Shown: in pieces, positions 1-13,183 of the stretch | How the letters are laid out: each line of letters opens with the position of its first letter | Numbering within the stretch: position 1 is the first letter of the stretch | Origin: Mastigias papua | Taxonomy: Eukaryota; Cnidaria; Scyphozoa; Rhizostomeae; Mastigiidae | DNA length: 64,000 nt | Assembly (NCBI GenBank): GCA_964019165.1 | Contig: OZ025270.1 | Span: forward strand, 9,337,950-9,401,949 | Reading direction: 5' to 3' | Position numbers and translations under genes: made by a program | Notes under the pieces: generated by a model | Told to the model about the DNA's origin: nothing | The model's database searches: none | What the model saw: only the letters and a program-made list of their open reading frames with translations

Positions 1-2074
1 CTAAAATAACAAAAGCTGGTTTCATGAATGAAGGCTATTCCTCTTTTCTTAGTTAGGATTACCATTGAACCTTAATGAAAGAGCAACTATCTGCCTGTGT
101 TTGCCAAAGAAAAACTGTTTAGAGGAGGATGGGCAATGTTGAAACAAACAAAAGTTAACTCAGCCTGTAGCTGAATCAGCCAGATCACAACAACAGGTGA
201 CATGACTGAGCTAAAATGACTTGTAAGCACATTGCTGTAGATGACCTTTGCATTTAAGATAACATACAGAAATTATGCATATTATAATTTCCAACTCATG
301 AGAGTTGGCAAGTACCAAATCAAGTGTACAAGCAGTATTTCAGTAGACTTTTGTGGGTATTCCTTTGGAGATTGCCCTCTAAGCATATCAAGGTATATAT
401 AGTGGCACCATCTCTGTCTTTGTCAACTGCAGGCAGCACTATATACCTTTTGGCAGTATAAGTAGGAGATTACTGATCTAGTTATCATCACATGTCAATA
501 CTAATGGAACCAGTATTGTACAACACAGCTCACTGACTGTATCTGCCATCAGTCAGAACAACATCTAAGAGCAATCATTCCAATCACCTCAATCAATACC
601 CAACTTACTTACAAGTGAATTGATAAATCAGAAGATCAAAACCTGGCAACCAATTTAAGTCAGATAATAGCAAATATAATATTTAATTCCTATTCAAATA
701 ACAAAAGCTATGCCAATATTTGTATTCCGTTTGGGCTGATGTTGTTTTGAAGAAACAAAAGAATGCAGCTACATAGTACTTAACCAAAAGTCCCCTGCTT
801 ACTTTAGGATCTCATGAATATCACATTGTTATAAGATTAAAAGTCTCAATCTTTTCGACAACCATCGGCAATTATTTCCTACGAACGTTCACGGCTACTG
901 CATCCAAAGGCTGCATGATGCCTGCACTTAAGACAGGTAGTGACAAGGGCGAATTGAATCGAAAGCAGCATCTGCCATATCATTTGATGTAATCTGTACA
1001 CCAAGAACTAGTGCGCAATGCAACACATGATCTAAACTGTAGTCTGTGCAACATGCGCCAAGAGGAAACGAATACAAAATTACTCAGGCTATTGACACGT
1101 CAAGCCCGCTAATCCAAAATAACTACGACTTTCCATAATCACTCTTTCAGATGAATAGGTCTATTCTCTAGCACAGTTTGCTTGCCAATGGATGTATTGT
1201 ATAACAGCACGATAATGGTGGTAAAATGCCGAAATTTGACAACTGCATCGTGAGCTCCTGCTCCAGACAAACGGCAGTATCAACGTCTTGTATACCCTAA
1301 ACATGACTTGATCAAAGGTTACGGTATCACGGCCGCACCTCTATACAAGAACGCTGAAAGTTAAATGCACAGTAAATAACCACTATATCTGAACATGCAA
1401 GAAACTGCTAACTGACAAATATGCCAGATCAAGCTCCATCAAAGAGCAAAAGGAGAGTCTGACCACTTTTTCTCTTTACTGTTAGCGGACAAAGAAATCT
1501 CGGCCTTTTCTCTTTTCCGTTAGCAGACAAAGAACTCTCGGCCGATATAGAATTTGTTCAGCACGGGGATCTCGGTCACAATGGTCGGCATGTAATGATG
1601 GCGGACAAACCATTACTACCTCTCTGCAGCACATGGAGGTCAAATTCCACGATCCACGTTGTACAGCACCATAACCCTTAACAAACTCAATATCACTGGA
1701 CAAAATGAAGAATACAAACATAATTCCTAGATCTGGCAAGCAATACATCACACTACTTCCTACGAATAGGACGAGCAGATAAGTGGGCGGGTATCTGAAA
1801 ACGAACGCTGCAACAAAATCATAACTAAAACGTGTTGCAGCTAAAGAGTAATGAACACACGTTGAAATGAGGAAAACAGTTTGCAAGATAGTGGAATATG
1901 CATTGATCAGTAGCACTGACAATAACAAGCAGGCATATTTGATATGAAACGAAGAACAGAAGATTCCATGACTCGTACAAATAACGAATAATCAATAGCT
2001 TCTCCTTTACCAGATAGGTTTAGTCAGTCTTCTAATAATTAAACTCTACTAAAAACATATCTGGCATTACTTAC
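1..2074 (-). other. Na+/K+-ATPase intron 2 (5' part), no exon seen
   Basis: This stretch lies downstream of the GTAAGT donor of ATPase exon 2 on the minus strand. No further ATPase exon is visible. A short tandem duplication at about 1470-1543 repeats a unit containing GTTAGC(G/A)GACAAAGAA. An open minus frame at 1482-1928 has no recognisable protein character and is treated as chance. Confidence 0.55.
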
Positions 2075-2894
2075 AAATTCTATTTCCTTTTTTAAGTCAT
2101 CTAATTCAGCTTTCTTCGTTTTCTTTTTCGTTTCTGGCTTAACAGTAACATTGTAACTATCTGAGTTCCCAGGCTGTGAATGGAAACAAAAACCTTTAAT
2201 GAAAAAAATAAGAAAATACTTTTCATGAATGAGCTTGAGTTCAAGACATTGGCACATCAGACACTGTAGCTTGGTTACTTAATAACTGTGTGAATATGTA
2301 TGCACACTTGAGCGATTTCACATGCGGCCTAACACAAAACCGCGTATACAGTTCCAAATCGAACTATACTTCTGTTGCCTCGTCTGCCAAGATAGCATTC
2401 CTCATCTATAACACCTAGGGGTTCAGAAACAAACGGTATTTACGTCTTTGGAAGAAGTAAAAATAGTACGAAAATATAAAACTAAACTGATCTGGAAATT
2501 CGGAAATTTGTGGCGCTTTCTACTATTCGGACGATCATAGACAAACAGTGGGACACGGTACTTCATTAAGCTACAAGCACTTACAATCAGCATTACAATG
2601 GCAATCAAAAATCTGAATAGCACTATAGAACCACTAGAATTAAGTATAACGTAAAAATGCCGACTTCGAGGAGAAAAGTTGACTTCATAGCGTCTGTAAC
2701 CTACTACTACAAACAGTAGCGGCGTTGGATCAGAGAGAAGGTACCGTTCGCATGACATAAAATGATAAAAGCTTATGAGACAGGTATTCAGTGACAGAAA
2801 TACAGGCACAGAGAATGAATCCATGTAAATGCAATATATCGATATGACCAGTGAGTGAACAAACCTCAGCAACATTTTCCTTGCTGGACGCCAT
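2075..2894 (-). CDS. ATP1A: Na+/K+-ATPase alpha subunit, first two coding exons (partial)
   Basis: This is the 5' end of a sodium/potassium-transporting P-type ATPase catalytic subunit, the plasma-membrane pump. Exon 1 is 2894-2865 (10 codons, MASSKENVAE) and ends at a GTTTGT donor. Exon 2 is 2173-2075 (33 codons), preceded by a TTCACAG acceptor and followed by GTAAGT; both junctions are phase 0. Together they give 43 residues with a lysine run (KKKTKK) followed by AELDDLKKEIEF. That is the family's characteristic cytoplasmic N-terminus, just before the usual DDHK-type segment. The remaining exons (transmembrane segments, DKTGT site) must lie left of the window; none was found in 1-2074. The ATG is chosen because it is the first in the short exon and splices in frame; an upstream in-frame ATG at 2936 would add 14 unrelated residues. 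Recognition rests on a short segment, so the family is likely but the paralogue is not determinable. Confidence 0.72.
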
Positions 2895-4904
2895 CTTTCC
2901 GTAACACCCGGTCAAAAGAGAGAGCTTAGCATGCACAAACAGCCATCTATAATTTATTCACTTGCACACGTGAGCCGTGCATAATTAACATAAATTATTC
3001 AGTTTCCCGCAGAGTACGCGGGAAATAGTCGGATCAGTGAAATCTTCTCAATGGATTGGGCAGAGTAGGGTAATATATTGTAGACTATTCTCAAGAGCAG
3101 CAAGGGAGGGGAAGGGGCCCCATTACCCAGACTGCAAACCTGAGAGTGGTCCTGAAAGGCTATGACATGACCCGTTGCGATTGCAATTATGCCTAAATCT
3201 AACTACGAGCTTCAGGAAAGCTCCTGGATTTTTGCATACTCTATAGAATTGACTATGATGTTTGCTAGAGGCTAGCTCCCTGTCTGTAAGATTTAAACTT
3301 CTGCATACACATGAGCCTCAAGAACGAGTGAAAACAGATAAAAACACTGCATGTGCATGATATTTTACGTTTTCTTTTTTACCAGAGGGAGGCTATTTTA
3401 GACACTTGAAGGATCTATCAGCAGAGTTCAGAAAAATCACGGCTCGAAGGCTGTGAACAGGAGGAAGATTTTGTTTTTCTGTCACATTTGAAAAAGGTTT
3501 AGTTATCTTTAGATCTTTAGTAATAATCCAGTTTGAGCAAGATTTTCAATTAATATAACATTTATTAAGAAAGATATAGTCTCTCTCTTAAGTACTTTTC
3601 GAAAGCAAAGTTCCAAGTTCAAGGCCAAGCACTTCAATTTGATATTGTTATTACGAGATCGAGTTCACTTTATCTAAGTAATTCCAGTTTAGTCATCACG
3701 TATGACTTTCTAAAATGGTTTTCCGTTATATACTAAAGAATATGTATAGGATATTCTATTACCATGAAGTAGGGAACCTGTTTCTGCTATTTGATATATA
3801 AACAGTACATAGAGTTGGAAGCGTTTTGCTAATGTTGGGCTTCTTAAATGAGGAAAATTTTATTATGAATAATTGGTTAATGGAGGAAGTTTGGACATTT
3901 TCCTGGACTCTGACTACCAGATTAAAAATAGGGCGCTATTCGAAAATAAATTGAATGAATTCGCTCCTCTCTATGAAGCTACAGACAATGCTTTAGAAGA
4001 GGGGATCGGGGGCTAAGTCTCCTTCTGCTTTTCAAAGAGGAGCTGAACCCCCTTTTTCCTTTTCGTGGGGTTTGTTAATGCATGAAACAGGAAGATGGAA
4101 TGGGACCCTGATAAAATCAGACTATAGCTGCTTATTTGCATTACATTCTAATCTGCACCATTGTTTACCAATTTGCCTTAAACGAGTAACGCTCTTAAAG
4201 TTTTCGAAAGCCATGGAGGGTATAGTATCATTAACGTTTTGTCTCGCCGCACCCTCCATGCAAAAATAGACCCATTCTACAAAATTTAGCTCTACACCAC
4301 TGACTAGAGGTACAAGAAAGCCTAAGTTGATGACCAAAGAACCTGGAATAAATAAGCAAAATTTGAAGAAATAGCTTCCTATGCAAGCATTTGCAAAAGT
4401 TACACTGTTTCTCTACTACGGGCTTGGTTTAACTTAATTGAGGTTTACAAAGAGTGTAGGTGTAAAAACAAATTATATTTTTGAGATTCTCCTCTTTGTT
4501 AACAAGCTGAATGCAGAAAATACCTGCTCTTGAACCTACATTGTGCTGTACCACTCTGGTTGTGATGAGCAACTTGAGAACTTTAATATTTAATGAAGGG
4601 CTTGTTTTACTTTAATCTTTTAGGCATCCAAAGAACTAAAAGACATTATTTTAGGCTTTCCCGTTGCGTATTTATTATAATGCATGCGCTCATTTTCAAA
4701 CAGAATCATAAAGCTTACTGCTCGTTAGTTTTCTGTGAAAGAAATTGGTCCGCCTTCCAAGCTTTGTGCTCTCAGTATAAAAAAAGTGTTCGGACGTTTT
4801 AACAATCCTCTTGCTATACTTTGTTTGACTTGTTTCTTGACAATAGTAATTCAATAGTTAGACCTATTTTGTCCTTTCATTCACTCTTTCGTTCAATAAT
4901 CAAG
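2895..4904. other. ATPase upstream region and gene-free DNA
   Basis: The first few hundred bases should hold the 5' UTR and promoter of the minus-strand ATPase gene, but no TATA box or initiator can be called with confidence. The rest is AT-rich with no exon-like open frame. A 10-bp inverted repeat (CATGGAGGGT / ACCCTCCATG) lies at about 4213-4260. Confidence 0.4.
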
Positions 4905-4906
4905 TA

Positions 4907-5241
4907 CACGCTTTTTTTTATAAGAAACACACTTTTTTTCCTGAGGCTCAATTTTCTTAACTTTTGACGAATTTGAGGCTGAGATTTTCTTAAGATTTTC
5001 TTAACTATTGCAGGAATAAAATGGCTGAAACAGGCTACTCTGTATTTGTTGGGCCACCATTAGTCTCGATCTTTGTACGAAAGTTTGCAAAATATCAATT
5101 TCTGGCATGTAAAGAAGATAAACTGTGATTTTCTTCGCATTTTCTTGAACTTGAGTCTTGTAATTTTCTTAGGATTTTCATAAGATTTTGGCCATTTGAG
5201 CCTCATTTTTTTATAAACTTTTTTCTTATAAAAAAAACGTG
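4907..5241. mobile_element. MITE, family 1 copy 1 (TA-flanked, CACG ends)
   Basis: A 335-bp non-coding element with terminal inverted repeats. It begins CACGCTTTTTTTTATAAGAA and its right end, reverse-complemented, reads CACGTTTTTTTTATAAGAA. Both ends are flanked by TA, the target duplication expected for Tc1/mariner-like elements. The inner parts also mirror each other (GAGGCTC blocks). Two related copies lie at 7774-8126 and 59339-59743; all share runs such as ATTTTCTTA and TTGAGCCT. Confidence 0.62.
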
Positions 5242-6613
5242 TAGTGCATTCCTGAAGTATTATAATAATTACTTACTATTGGTAGAAATTAAAGCTCAAT
5301 ACAAGTTACCTTATTTTAGCGAGATTTTCATTTACATCAGTAGACTATGAATAGAAGAATAAAGATTTCAAAGAACAATTTTACAAATATTTAAGTATGT
5401 CAGCCCTTCAGCCGTAGCTTGTTTACAAGGGACCCTCCATCCAAATGCAAAATACCTTATAAAGAATCTAAACCTAAATAATAATCTAGTCATACTAAGC
5501 TTTTGCTAATTCATTCTTATAAATTTCGACATTACTTCATTACATGGTTCAATTGTTGATTCCAGGGGCCGAATTTTGGGAGTCTTTAGGGCATCAAAGG
5601 CAAATTTGCCGCTGTTTGTAACTGATTTATATCGACTACCGAGAATTTGATTCCTAGAATCTCCCCACTGAATGCCAAAATACCAACTAATCTCCTTCAG
5701 TGGGGCATTTTCCCATCCTGGTTCCCATAACAACCATCAATTATTGGTTTTTAAACGCCATTGTATTTGTATCTTAGCCTTCTTCGATCTAGAACTGCAA
5801 AAGTGGAATAAATTCTCTAGAGTAGCAAACTTTGTTCCTGCTCGGACGAAAACAAGAACGAGAAATAAACACATAACTGATAGGGGATTGTGTTATTTCG
5901 CAATGCATAGTAGCCCTCTGATGCGAATTCTTGGCAGGACTGTAAGAATATCAATATATCAATTCACTGCAGAGACGTAGGAACTGGGAACATTTTGGAC
6001 ACGAGCCCCCAGTTGTTATAAATGAGGAAGAAATGAGTCCTCAAATTATTAAAATGACCTAGCAAAATCTCAGAGTGCCCTCCTGCATTGGTTTTGAAAC
6101 AAGTCAAGTTTTTGTATACACTCTATTACCCTGCCTGGACCCTACCTGCCTTTCTCCGTTTGCAATAAACCCTAAAATGCAACTGGGTGTGATTCTTATA
6201 TTGCAGGGTGTGACATGAGTCTCCTTCAACTTCTGTGTCCCTCCACCTTCCAAGTGCTTTTTATGTTTCTGATTCACTAACCAATAATTAGCAGGAACTC
6301 ATACTTCTGTCCCTATGATTGTCCTGCTATATGCTCACTCATTGTCAACTGAGCATTCTATCAAATACAATAAGCTACATGTGAATTTGCAGCAAACAAA
6401 AACAGTGCAATGCATAGCTGCCTTACGCTACAATGTGGTTGAAGAGGCGTATTCACAGAGATGCGTGCACATTCATTCAAATGGAAGTACGCATTGTCCG
6501 GTGCGTTGTACACTTTGTCCAGTCGAAGAACAGTTAGTGTGTTAGTGTCCAGTAAAACGTACGCTGGAGAAGAGTTGCACCCAAAGGAAAAAAGTGTCAA
6601 GTGATATGATTTA

Positions 6614-6793
<180 letters not shown>

Positions 6794-7029
6794 ACTATTA
6801 CAGACATTTTGTCCTTACTTTCTATCCATTAAAATACTATTTAAACTATTCATAACTAGAACAGCTGAAATACAGCTAGTTTAAACTTCCTATACACAAT
6901 TTACAAGGATTCAAAAAATATGTTCAAAAACTAAAATTCATGTATAGAGATAAAGAGAAATAAACAAGCTCAGTAAATAAAAGATAAATACAAAAAACAC
7001 AAAAAGATACGTTTGTCCATCCCCTTATT

Positions 7030-7330
7030 CTTCTATACGGTCAGAAACCCAATATTTTTAATATACATCTTGCAAAGTCTGCAGTTGTATTTTAGCCCGA
7101 TTCCAAGATTTGATGTGTTTCTTGAAAACTCTAAGGTTACTTGCTTGTTTAATGTCAGTTATTTCCAAGTTGCTTTTATTTACAATTGTATCCGAAATTG
7201 TCCTTACTACGGCTTCATCTCTGCCTAAAACCGAATTGCGGTGTTGCTTAGCAATAAGGAAACACTGCTTGCAAATATAAAGGTAAAATTGAACCGCAGC
7301 CTTTGACAATCCGGGCTTAATCAGCATTTT
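7030..7330 (-). mobile_element. LINE ORF2 C-terminal remnant and 3' tail
   Basis: The minus frame ends in a segment (NLRVFKKHIKSW ... YIKNIGFLTV, then stop) typical of the C-terminus of animal non-LTR retrotransposon ORF2 proteins. The usual cysteines are missing, so the copy is decayed. The same tail follows on DNA level at 61566-61660: both copies share a TTGGGTTTCT motif and a following CAAACG-ATC block, which confirms a dispersed family. The (AC)n array is about 240 bp downstream on this strand. Confidence 0.55.
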
Positions 7331-7773
7331 CAGAGCTAATTATTCACCGATTTGTATGCAAGAAAAAAGCATGATCAGATTAATAAGGTTTAAAGCCATT
7401 CAAATAATGCAAGTCCTACTTAAGTCATCCTTCCTACTTCAAGAAGGGATTTTGAGAGTGTAATGTAACGAAACTATATATTACTTACCGTACAGTAGTG
7501 GTGGATCTAGAATTAGGGAGGGGGGCAGTGACCTCCCTAAATGTAAAAAGATTAACTGGCAAGAGCTAGGACCATCAAGCTGTTTGGATCTCCACAACGC
7601 AAGCATCAAGACTGCACAAATTTCAGTCAACGCTTGGTACGCAAATCTCCCTGAATACTGTCAGCTTGCTGAATCATGCAAATCCTAAATCTTCTTCAGC
7701 AAAAGTTTAACCCATTCCTTGCGGCAATTACAGCTTTGCTTCAAAATCAGCCATTTTGCACCATTCCCATGTA

Positions 7774-8126
7774 CACAACTGTTTCATAAGAATACCTTAC
7801 TTTTCACTGAGCCCCAATATTCTTAAATAGTTTTGATTTTGAGCCAAAGAATGTTCTTAGATTATTCTTAAATTTTAGCAATTTTGAGCCCTAATTCTTA
7901 TATAGGAGCGTGGAACTGACACTCCTGATGAGTTGATAAATCTCCTAACCTAGTGTAACGAGTTCCAGACAGGATAGGTGAAGTTCACTCTTGTTTTGAT
8001 TTCTAACTCAATCCTCAAATCAGCAAAAGATCTAAGCCTTGATGAAAATGGAGCCTTGCATTATTCTTAATTTTAAGAGAATTTGAGCCTTGATATTCTT
8101 ATAGACCGTATTCTTATAAAAACGTG
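7774..8126. mobile_element. MITE, family 1 copy 2
   Basis: About 353 bp, diverged from the copies at 4907 and 59339. The left end is TACACAACTGTTTCATAAGAAT and the right end is TTCTTATAAAAACGTGTG. Internal blocks (TTGAGCC, TATTCTTA) are shared with the other copies. The right TA flank has decayed to TG. Confidence 0.5.
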
Positions 8127-8355
8127 TGCACATGCTTCTGCAAAGTGGGTATTCTTAGCTTGCAGCTATTGTCAAATAGTTCTAAACTATAGGTTGCTTT
8201 ATAAGAAAGTGGTTTGTAAGACGGTGGTACTCGACTGCTAAAAATAGTTAAGAATGTTGGTAACTCATACACCTTTAAGATTCCAATATTCACGCAAGAG
8301 GACAGTCGTCGCTTCTACTTAGTTTGCAAAGATTGCTTGTATTAACCTAATATAG

Positions 8356-8562
8356 ATGTGTATAGTTGAATGTAGTTATATGTAGTTGTATGCAGTTGTA
8401 TGTAGTTGTATGTAGTAGTATGTAGTTGTATGTAGTTATATGTAGTTGTATGTAGTTATATGTAGTTGTATGTAGTTGTATGTAGTTGTATGTAGTTGTA
8501 TGTAGTTGTATGTAGTTGTATGTAGTTATATGTAGTAGTATGTAGTTGTATGTAGTTGTATA
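8356..8562. repeat. 10-bp minisatellite (TATGTAGTTG)n
   Basis: About 20 tandem copies of TATGTAGTTG with a few variants (ATA or GTAGTA in place of GTTGTA). Nothing around it suggests a function. Confidence 0.93.
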
Positions 8563-8894
8563 AGATTGCTTGTTATGTTTATGTATTGCTTGTCTATTAG
8601 TGGATCACTGTAGTGTCATGCAAATTTGGCTATTTATGCTAAGAAAGTCTTACAAAAGCTTCAATACCGGAGTCATGAAAAAACTAAGATAGTTTCAGTA
8701 ATGGGCGATTACCGAAATATATTTGAAAAAGGATAGTGACTAAACCACGGACATGTTGAGCAATAAATAATGACTTTATAATAAGATTTGAGTATGAATA
8801 GTTAGTTAACACTTTGTGGCTAGGCAATTGTAAACTCCCACACTCCATACATTCTAACCAAACTTTCTTGCGGGGGTTTCATAATTTTTCATTA

Positions 8895-9900
8895 AAAAAA
8901 ACGGGAGAAAACGGGAGATGAGAATCAAAAAACGGGAGGGAAACGGGAGGAAAACGGGAGGTATATAAGTACCAATAACGGACTTTACAAAATGAAACCG
9001 TATAAAGATAAAGATGCACTCTCTCTTCTTCTCATTTTGTTGAGTTTTATTAAATGTGAATTTGAGCAACTATAATCTCACAATAGTTCAAAGAAACCAC
9101 CCACCAAAGAGTTTACAACCAACCCATATAATGTTTGAGTGTTCAACATCTTACTCAACAGCAGCTTTCTTGCACTTCACAAGGAGCTTTTTTGACAACT
9201 CCAGTTTAAATCTAAGCTTATCACTGATTACTCTTGGCCACCAAATATTCTTCCCCCCAGCTGTTAATTTTTAAAATTTTTTACATTCCCACTGCATTTA
9301 TTCCAGCCCCTCTCATTTATTACTTTTGAAGACTTTTTTAGTCAAATTAAGCTATTACCTAGGGACTATTTTCATTTATTAGAGACGAAACAGAAAGTCA
9401 TTTAATAATCGCTTTCATTACAATTATAATTTCCTTTTCGGAAATGAAAATGTGAAAGTGCGAGAAAATAACTGGCTCGAGCAGCCCTGACCCGATTTTT
9501 TCTAAATCCTGCTGTTTCTACATAATTTCCTTTAACTTGCTTTTTATTGGCAATTCATGATTAGTCAGCCTTTCTCGGTTATTCTTCGCAACATCCATAT
9601 GTCCTGCCTTCTACTCACCCCATTTGTTCCAACCCCTCAATCGCTATTTTTCAGAACATGGCCCAACCCCCCATTTGTCCCCCCCCCCCGATCATTCACT
9701 ACTCAACAGTATTATCTATTCCAATGTGCAATGTTTCCAAAAATAAACAATTTTTCCTTTAAAAGCATACGTAAACGTCAAAATTTGTCGCTGGAAGTAC
9801 ATAAAGCTGCCCTTTTAAGCCTTTGGTACAAAGTACTGAAAAGCGGGAGAACGGTAAAACAGTAGAACTGAAGAACGGGAGAATAGGGGAACGGGAGAAC
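8895..9900. repeat. Region bounded by CGGGAG-rich blocks
   Basis: Repeated ACGGGAG words occur at about 8899-8961 (six times) and again at about 9842-9896 (three to four times), same orientation, with about 880 bp of AT-rich DNA between. No open frame in between is recognisable. It may be one degraded element with direct-repeat edges. Confidence 0.3.
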
Positions 9901-10073
9901 GAGCCTGTAAAATAACGCTTAAATTACAAAACGAACTTGTGAATCATCCTGCAAAAGTCAATTACAAAGCTGCTGCACAAAACAGTGCACGATTTTTACT
10001 ATAAAGTTCTTTTTGTTCTGTACTGAAGATTTCTTAGCTTCAGACATTCTTAGCGAGAATACCCGAGTTTATT

Positions 10074-10555
10074 TAGCACTGTTACACAGACAGTTAGGCA
10101 TTACACAAACTCAACACTGAAATACATAGACTTTCATGGGAAAAATATGCAAATTATGCAAAAGAGATAACGGGCATGTATGAAAATTGGCATTTCGAGT
10201 GTGTATTAACTTACTTTCATAGCTCTTAGAAATCCAGTACTGAATTGTCCTGACCTGTTGAGCAACCGAGTACTGCTTTTTTTCAAATGTTTCCTCCTGG
10301 CACTGAAACATCTTAGCCTTTTTCATGATTCCAGTGCTGAAACTTTCTTACCAATTTCGTAGTAGGAATAGCCGAATATGCATAACATTATGTTACAAAG
10401 ACAGACAGGCACTACATAGACAGCACTCTACGACATAGATTACTACAAGAAGGCGATGATCGTCGCGCGTGAATATTGGAGTTTTAGATGTATATAATTT
10501 AACAACTTTCCTACGTCTCAGAAATCCAGTACAGGACTTTCTAAACGTTTTGAAC
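10074..10555. repeat. Diverged tandem duplication (period about 305-310 bp)
   Basis: Two successive units share ACAGACAG-type starts (about 10085 and 10398) and the block AGAAATCCAGTAC (about 10230 and 10519). They also share a unit end resembling ACCGAGTACTGCTTT (about 10266). The second unit's end is split by the SINE-like insertion at 10565-10845 and resumes at 10846. Confidence 0.55.
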
Positions 10556-10564
10556 GGCCGGGTA

Positions 10565-10845
10565 AAGGTAAAGGTACAGGTGAGTCTCATGTACGATCCC
10601 GTACGTTTGGGGAGTCCCCGTTAGAGGGACACTTATCCTGAGCCGCCGGCATAATGAGGTAGGGTGGCCAGTTCCTTTCCTCACCGCCTTTAACTTCCCC
10701 AGTGTTGCCACCAGGTACCCATTTGCTGCTGGGTGGACAGTGAGCGAGCATCCCTACTATGATCCGAGGGTTCGGGTCGAACCATCGATGTTTCGCACAG
10801 CAGTCAAACATCGATGGTTCGAGCCGAACCCTCGGGTCATAGTTG
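10565..10845 (-). mobile_element. SINE-like insertion with 9-bp target duplication
   Basis: A 281-bp insertion flanked by identical GGCCGGGTA copies at 10556-10564 and 10846-10854. Removing one copy restores the tandem unit seen just upstream. Read on the minus strand it ends in a short ACCTTT-type tail, as SINEs often do. It contains a GC-rich body with GGGTACCTGG and AGTTAAAGGCGG blocks that look like a repeated SINE core. Next to its 5' side on that strand is a palindrome (about 10758-10793 against 10806-10841) that includes GGTTCGAGCC, close to a pol III B-box. No family name is assigned. Confidence 0.6.
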
Positions 10846-10854
10846 GGCCGGGTA

Positions 10855-13065
10855 CTGCTTTCGTATAAACCATTTTCTTATAAAAGCAAGACATTCTTCT
10901 TACAAAACGGAAAGAGGAGGTAAAAATATTCTAGTAGCATTTAAAAGGATCTCCCTAGGCCCGAACAATGTGAGTCAATCGAAGGATATGTCGCGGCAAG
11001 TTCTTACTTTTCTATTAAGCATTTCAATTTAAGGCCACGTGTACTGTACATCGCATTTCTGTTACGTAATGGGCCTCTTTTGGTCGACGAAAGAGATGTG
11101 TAATCTTACCTAGAATCTATGGGCTTTTTGAAAACCAATACCTAAAATAATAGCTATCCATGGCTTTCCATTTCACACTTGGTGGTCATATTCCATGCCA
11201 GCTTTTTTCCAGTTAAATCACTGAACCTAATATGTTAATTGCATCACGTCACCTTCACGACTAGGTAGATTTGTAGCACGAAGGGCATATTGAAGGCAGA
11301 AGTCCTTCTGTGATATCGTACAATCATGCCTGACACATGCCCCAAACCTCACGAAATCTCTTCATTCTCATTCTCATTCTCATTATCGTTTGGTTGCAGA
11401 ACTTTTCACTTTTTGTCGATACTTTCTCGGACAGGGCTCCTTGGAAAGCAAGAATATTAGTTCTGGTCCACTAAGATTTATTCGAAACACCAAAAGCTCT
11501 ATCCACTCACACCATTCAAGATTCACCACCTAACCTACGAGCCCTATCACGCAAATAACCACTCTTTCCAAAAACCTGCAAACTATGGAATGTCTTGCTT
11601 TTCTCCTTCTTCTCACAGTCCTACAGTTAGCGGTCGGTTATAAAAACGTTTTCAGCTCGGGCTAGAATCTCAACCACGCTGACCGGGCAGAAACCTCTCA
11701 TATTTTGTCAAAGTTAACATCAACAAACTTGATTTCATTCCTTCACTATTTGGCCTTTCTCCATCTTCCATTGTAGGGGCATTCGCCCAACATTGCTTAC
11801 TAAAACGAAACATATCTGCCAATCTATGTAGTCACATCCAAGTCACCCCCAATTTGCTGGCAAATTCCCCTAATGAAAAGACGCTTGAGGACTTAAATTT
11901 TTATTACCAGTCAAGAAGGTTAACTAATAGTGCGACAGTATCCCTGTTAACAAGACACATAGCTGTTTGATTGGCTGAGTACAATAATTTATGCAGTGCC
12001 GCAACGAAACGTTTCAGGACTCTTCGAAATGGTCTGCTTGGGTATCCTTTCATGCAGGATTTTTCTCAAGTCTAGACAAAAAAAGGATTGGCACTAACAG
12101 GGGAGAAGAGAGGCATTAAGTTGCCTGTTTGCTGGAGAATATTGACTGATTAAATAAATTTTCACATCTAAATATGCACTAGACAAGTCGTATAAAACCC
12201 TCTGACGTACGCCTTTCGAGGTCTGAAAAGCTTGGTATAGACCCCTAAGTGTCAATACTTCTTCATCGTCTCGTTTGTTCTTTGAAGATCTCATAGTAGC
12301 GGGAATATCCAGAGGAACTCAAAGCTGTAATGCTACTGTACTACACAGTAAATCTACATTTTAGTCCATTCTCCAGAAAGGTGTAACGCTACCTTTCTCA
12401 GTAAGCAGTAAAATTAGTTTAAACCGCATTTCTAATGCTACTTTTTTATGTGGCACTTGATCGCCTTTGATCCGATAAGAACTTTTCGTATTCTCTTGAG
12501 TTTGCTGTGCCGACACGATCTAAGATCTCTACAGGTATTGTACTGTAAATCTTTCTGCCAGATAATGTTTCACGTTTTTAGTGCTTATGCAGAGCTATTC
12601 GCAACAAACAATAAATTTGTTGAATTCTGAACGGTCGTCTAAATGCAAATACAGTCTTTCCTCCCGTGGCTTTTCCCATCTTCGAGCCCTCGTAACGGAG
12701 TTTTTTCACAATAATGGGATTTTCATGTGGGAAAGAGGCTTAATCCATATCAGTTACTCCTAACCGCAGAGAGACATTGACTCAGCTGTTTGTTTCTTGC
12801 TTTTTCATGGCAAATAATCACAGAATTACTGAAATGCTGAAGGTCATGAAATACAGATTGAATTTCAGAGCTCGCATGAAAAATGAGGACGTCACTATTG
12901 ACTCACATAGCGATGGGCCATGTGAGTGATAAATTACTCTCTGACCATTCGATCTTTCGAACTTGAATCTCTATTAGCATAAATACAGATATCTTAAATC
13001 AAGAGGGACAGTTCAGTTGAAGTTCCCTTGAGTGCAACAACCAGCTGATGCCAGCAAGCTATTAT
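10855..13065. other. Gene-free stretch
   Basis: No gene recognised. A minus-strand frame at 12094-12294 contains a string resembling a decayed reverse-transcriptase GVRQG region (TSKGVRQRVL), but this is too weak to call an element. CATTCT repeats occur at about 11363-11385. Confidence 0.3.
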
Positions 13066-13071
13066 ATTTCA

Positions 13072-13183
13072 TACTATATTATATATCATATATTATATAT
13101 TATATATTATATATTATATATTATATATTATATATTATATATTATATAATATATTATATACTATATTATATATTATATCATAT
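13072..13183. repeat. AT minisatellite, 7-bp unit TTATATA
   Basis: About 110 bp of mostly perfect TTATATA tandem repeats with some variant units at the ends. Confidence 0.9.

Noticed and set aside
1482..1928. 148-codon minus-strand open frame
   Set aside because: Lies in the ATPase intron, has no recognisable motif, and resembles chance translation of AT-rich DNA.
8356..8562. CRISPR-like array
   Set aside because: Uninterrupted 10-bp tandem repeats without spacers in a eukaryotic genome.
12094..12294. Possible reverse-transcriptase fragment on the minus strand
   Set aside because: Only one short GVRQ-like string; no FADD box or other RT motif nearby.
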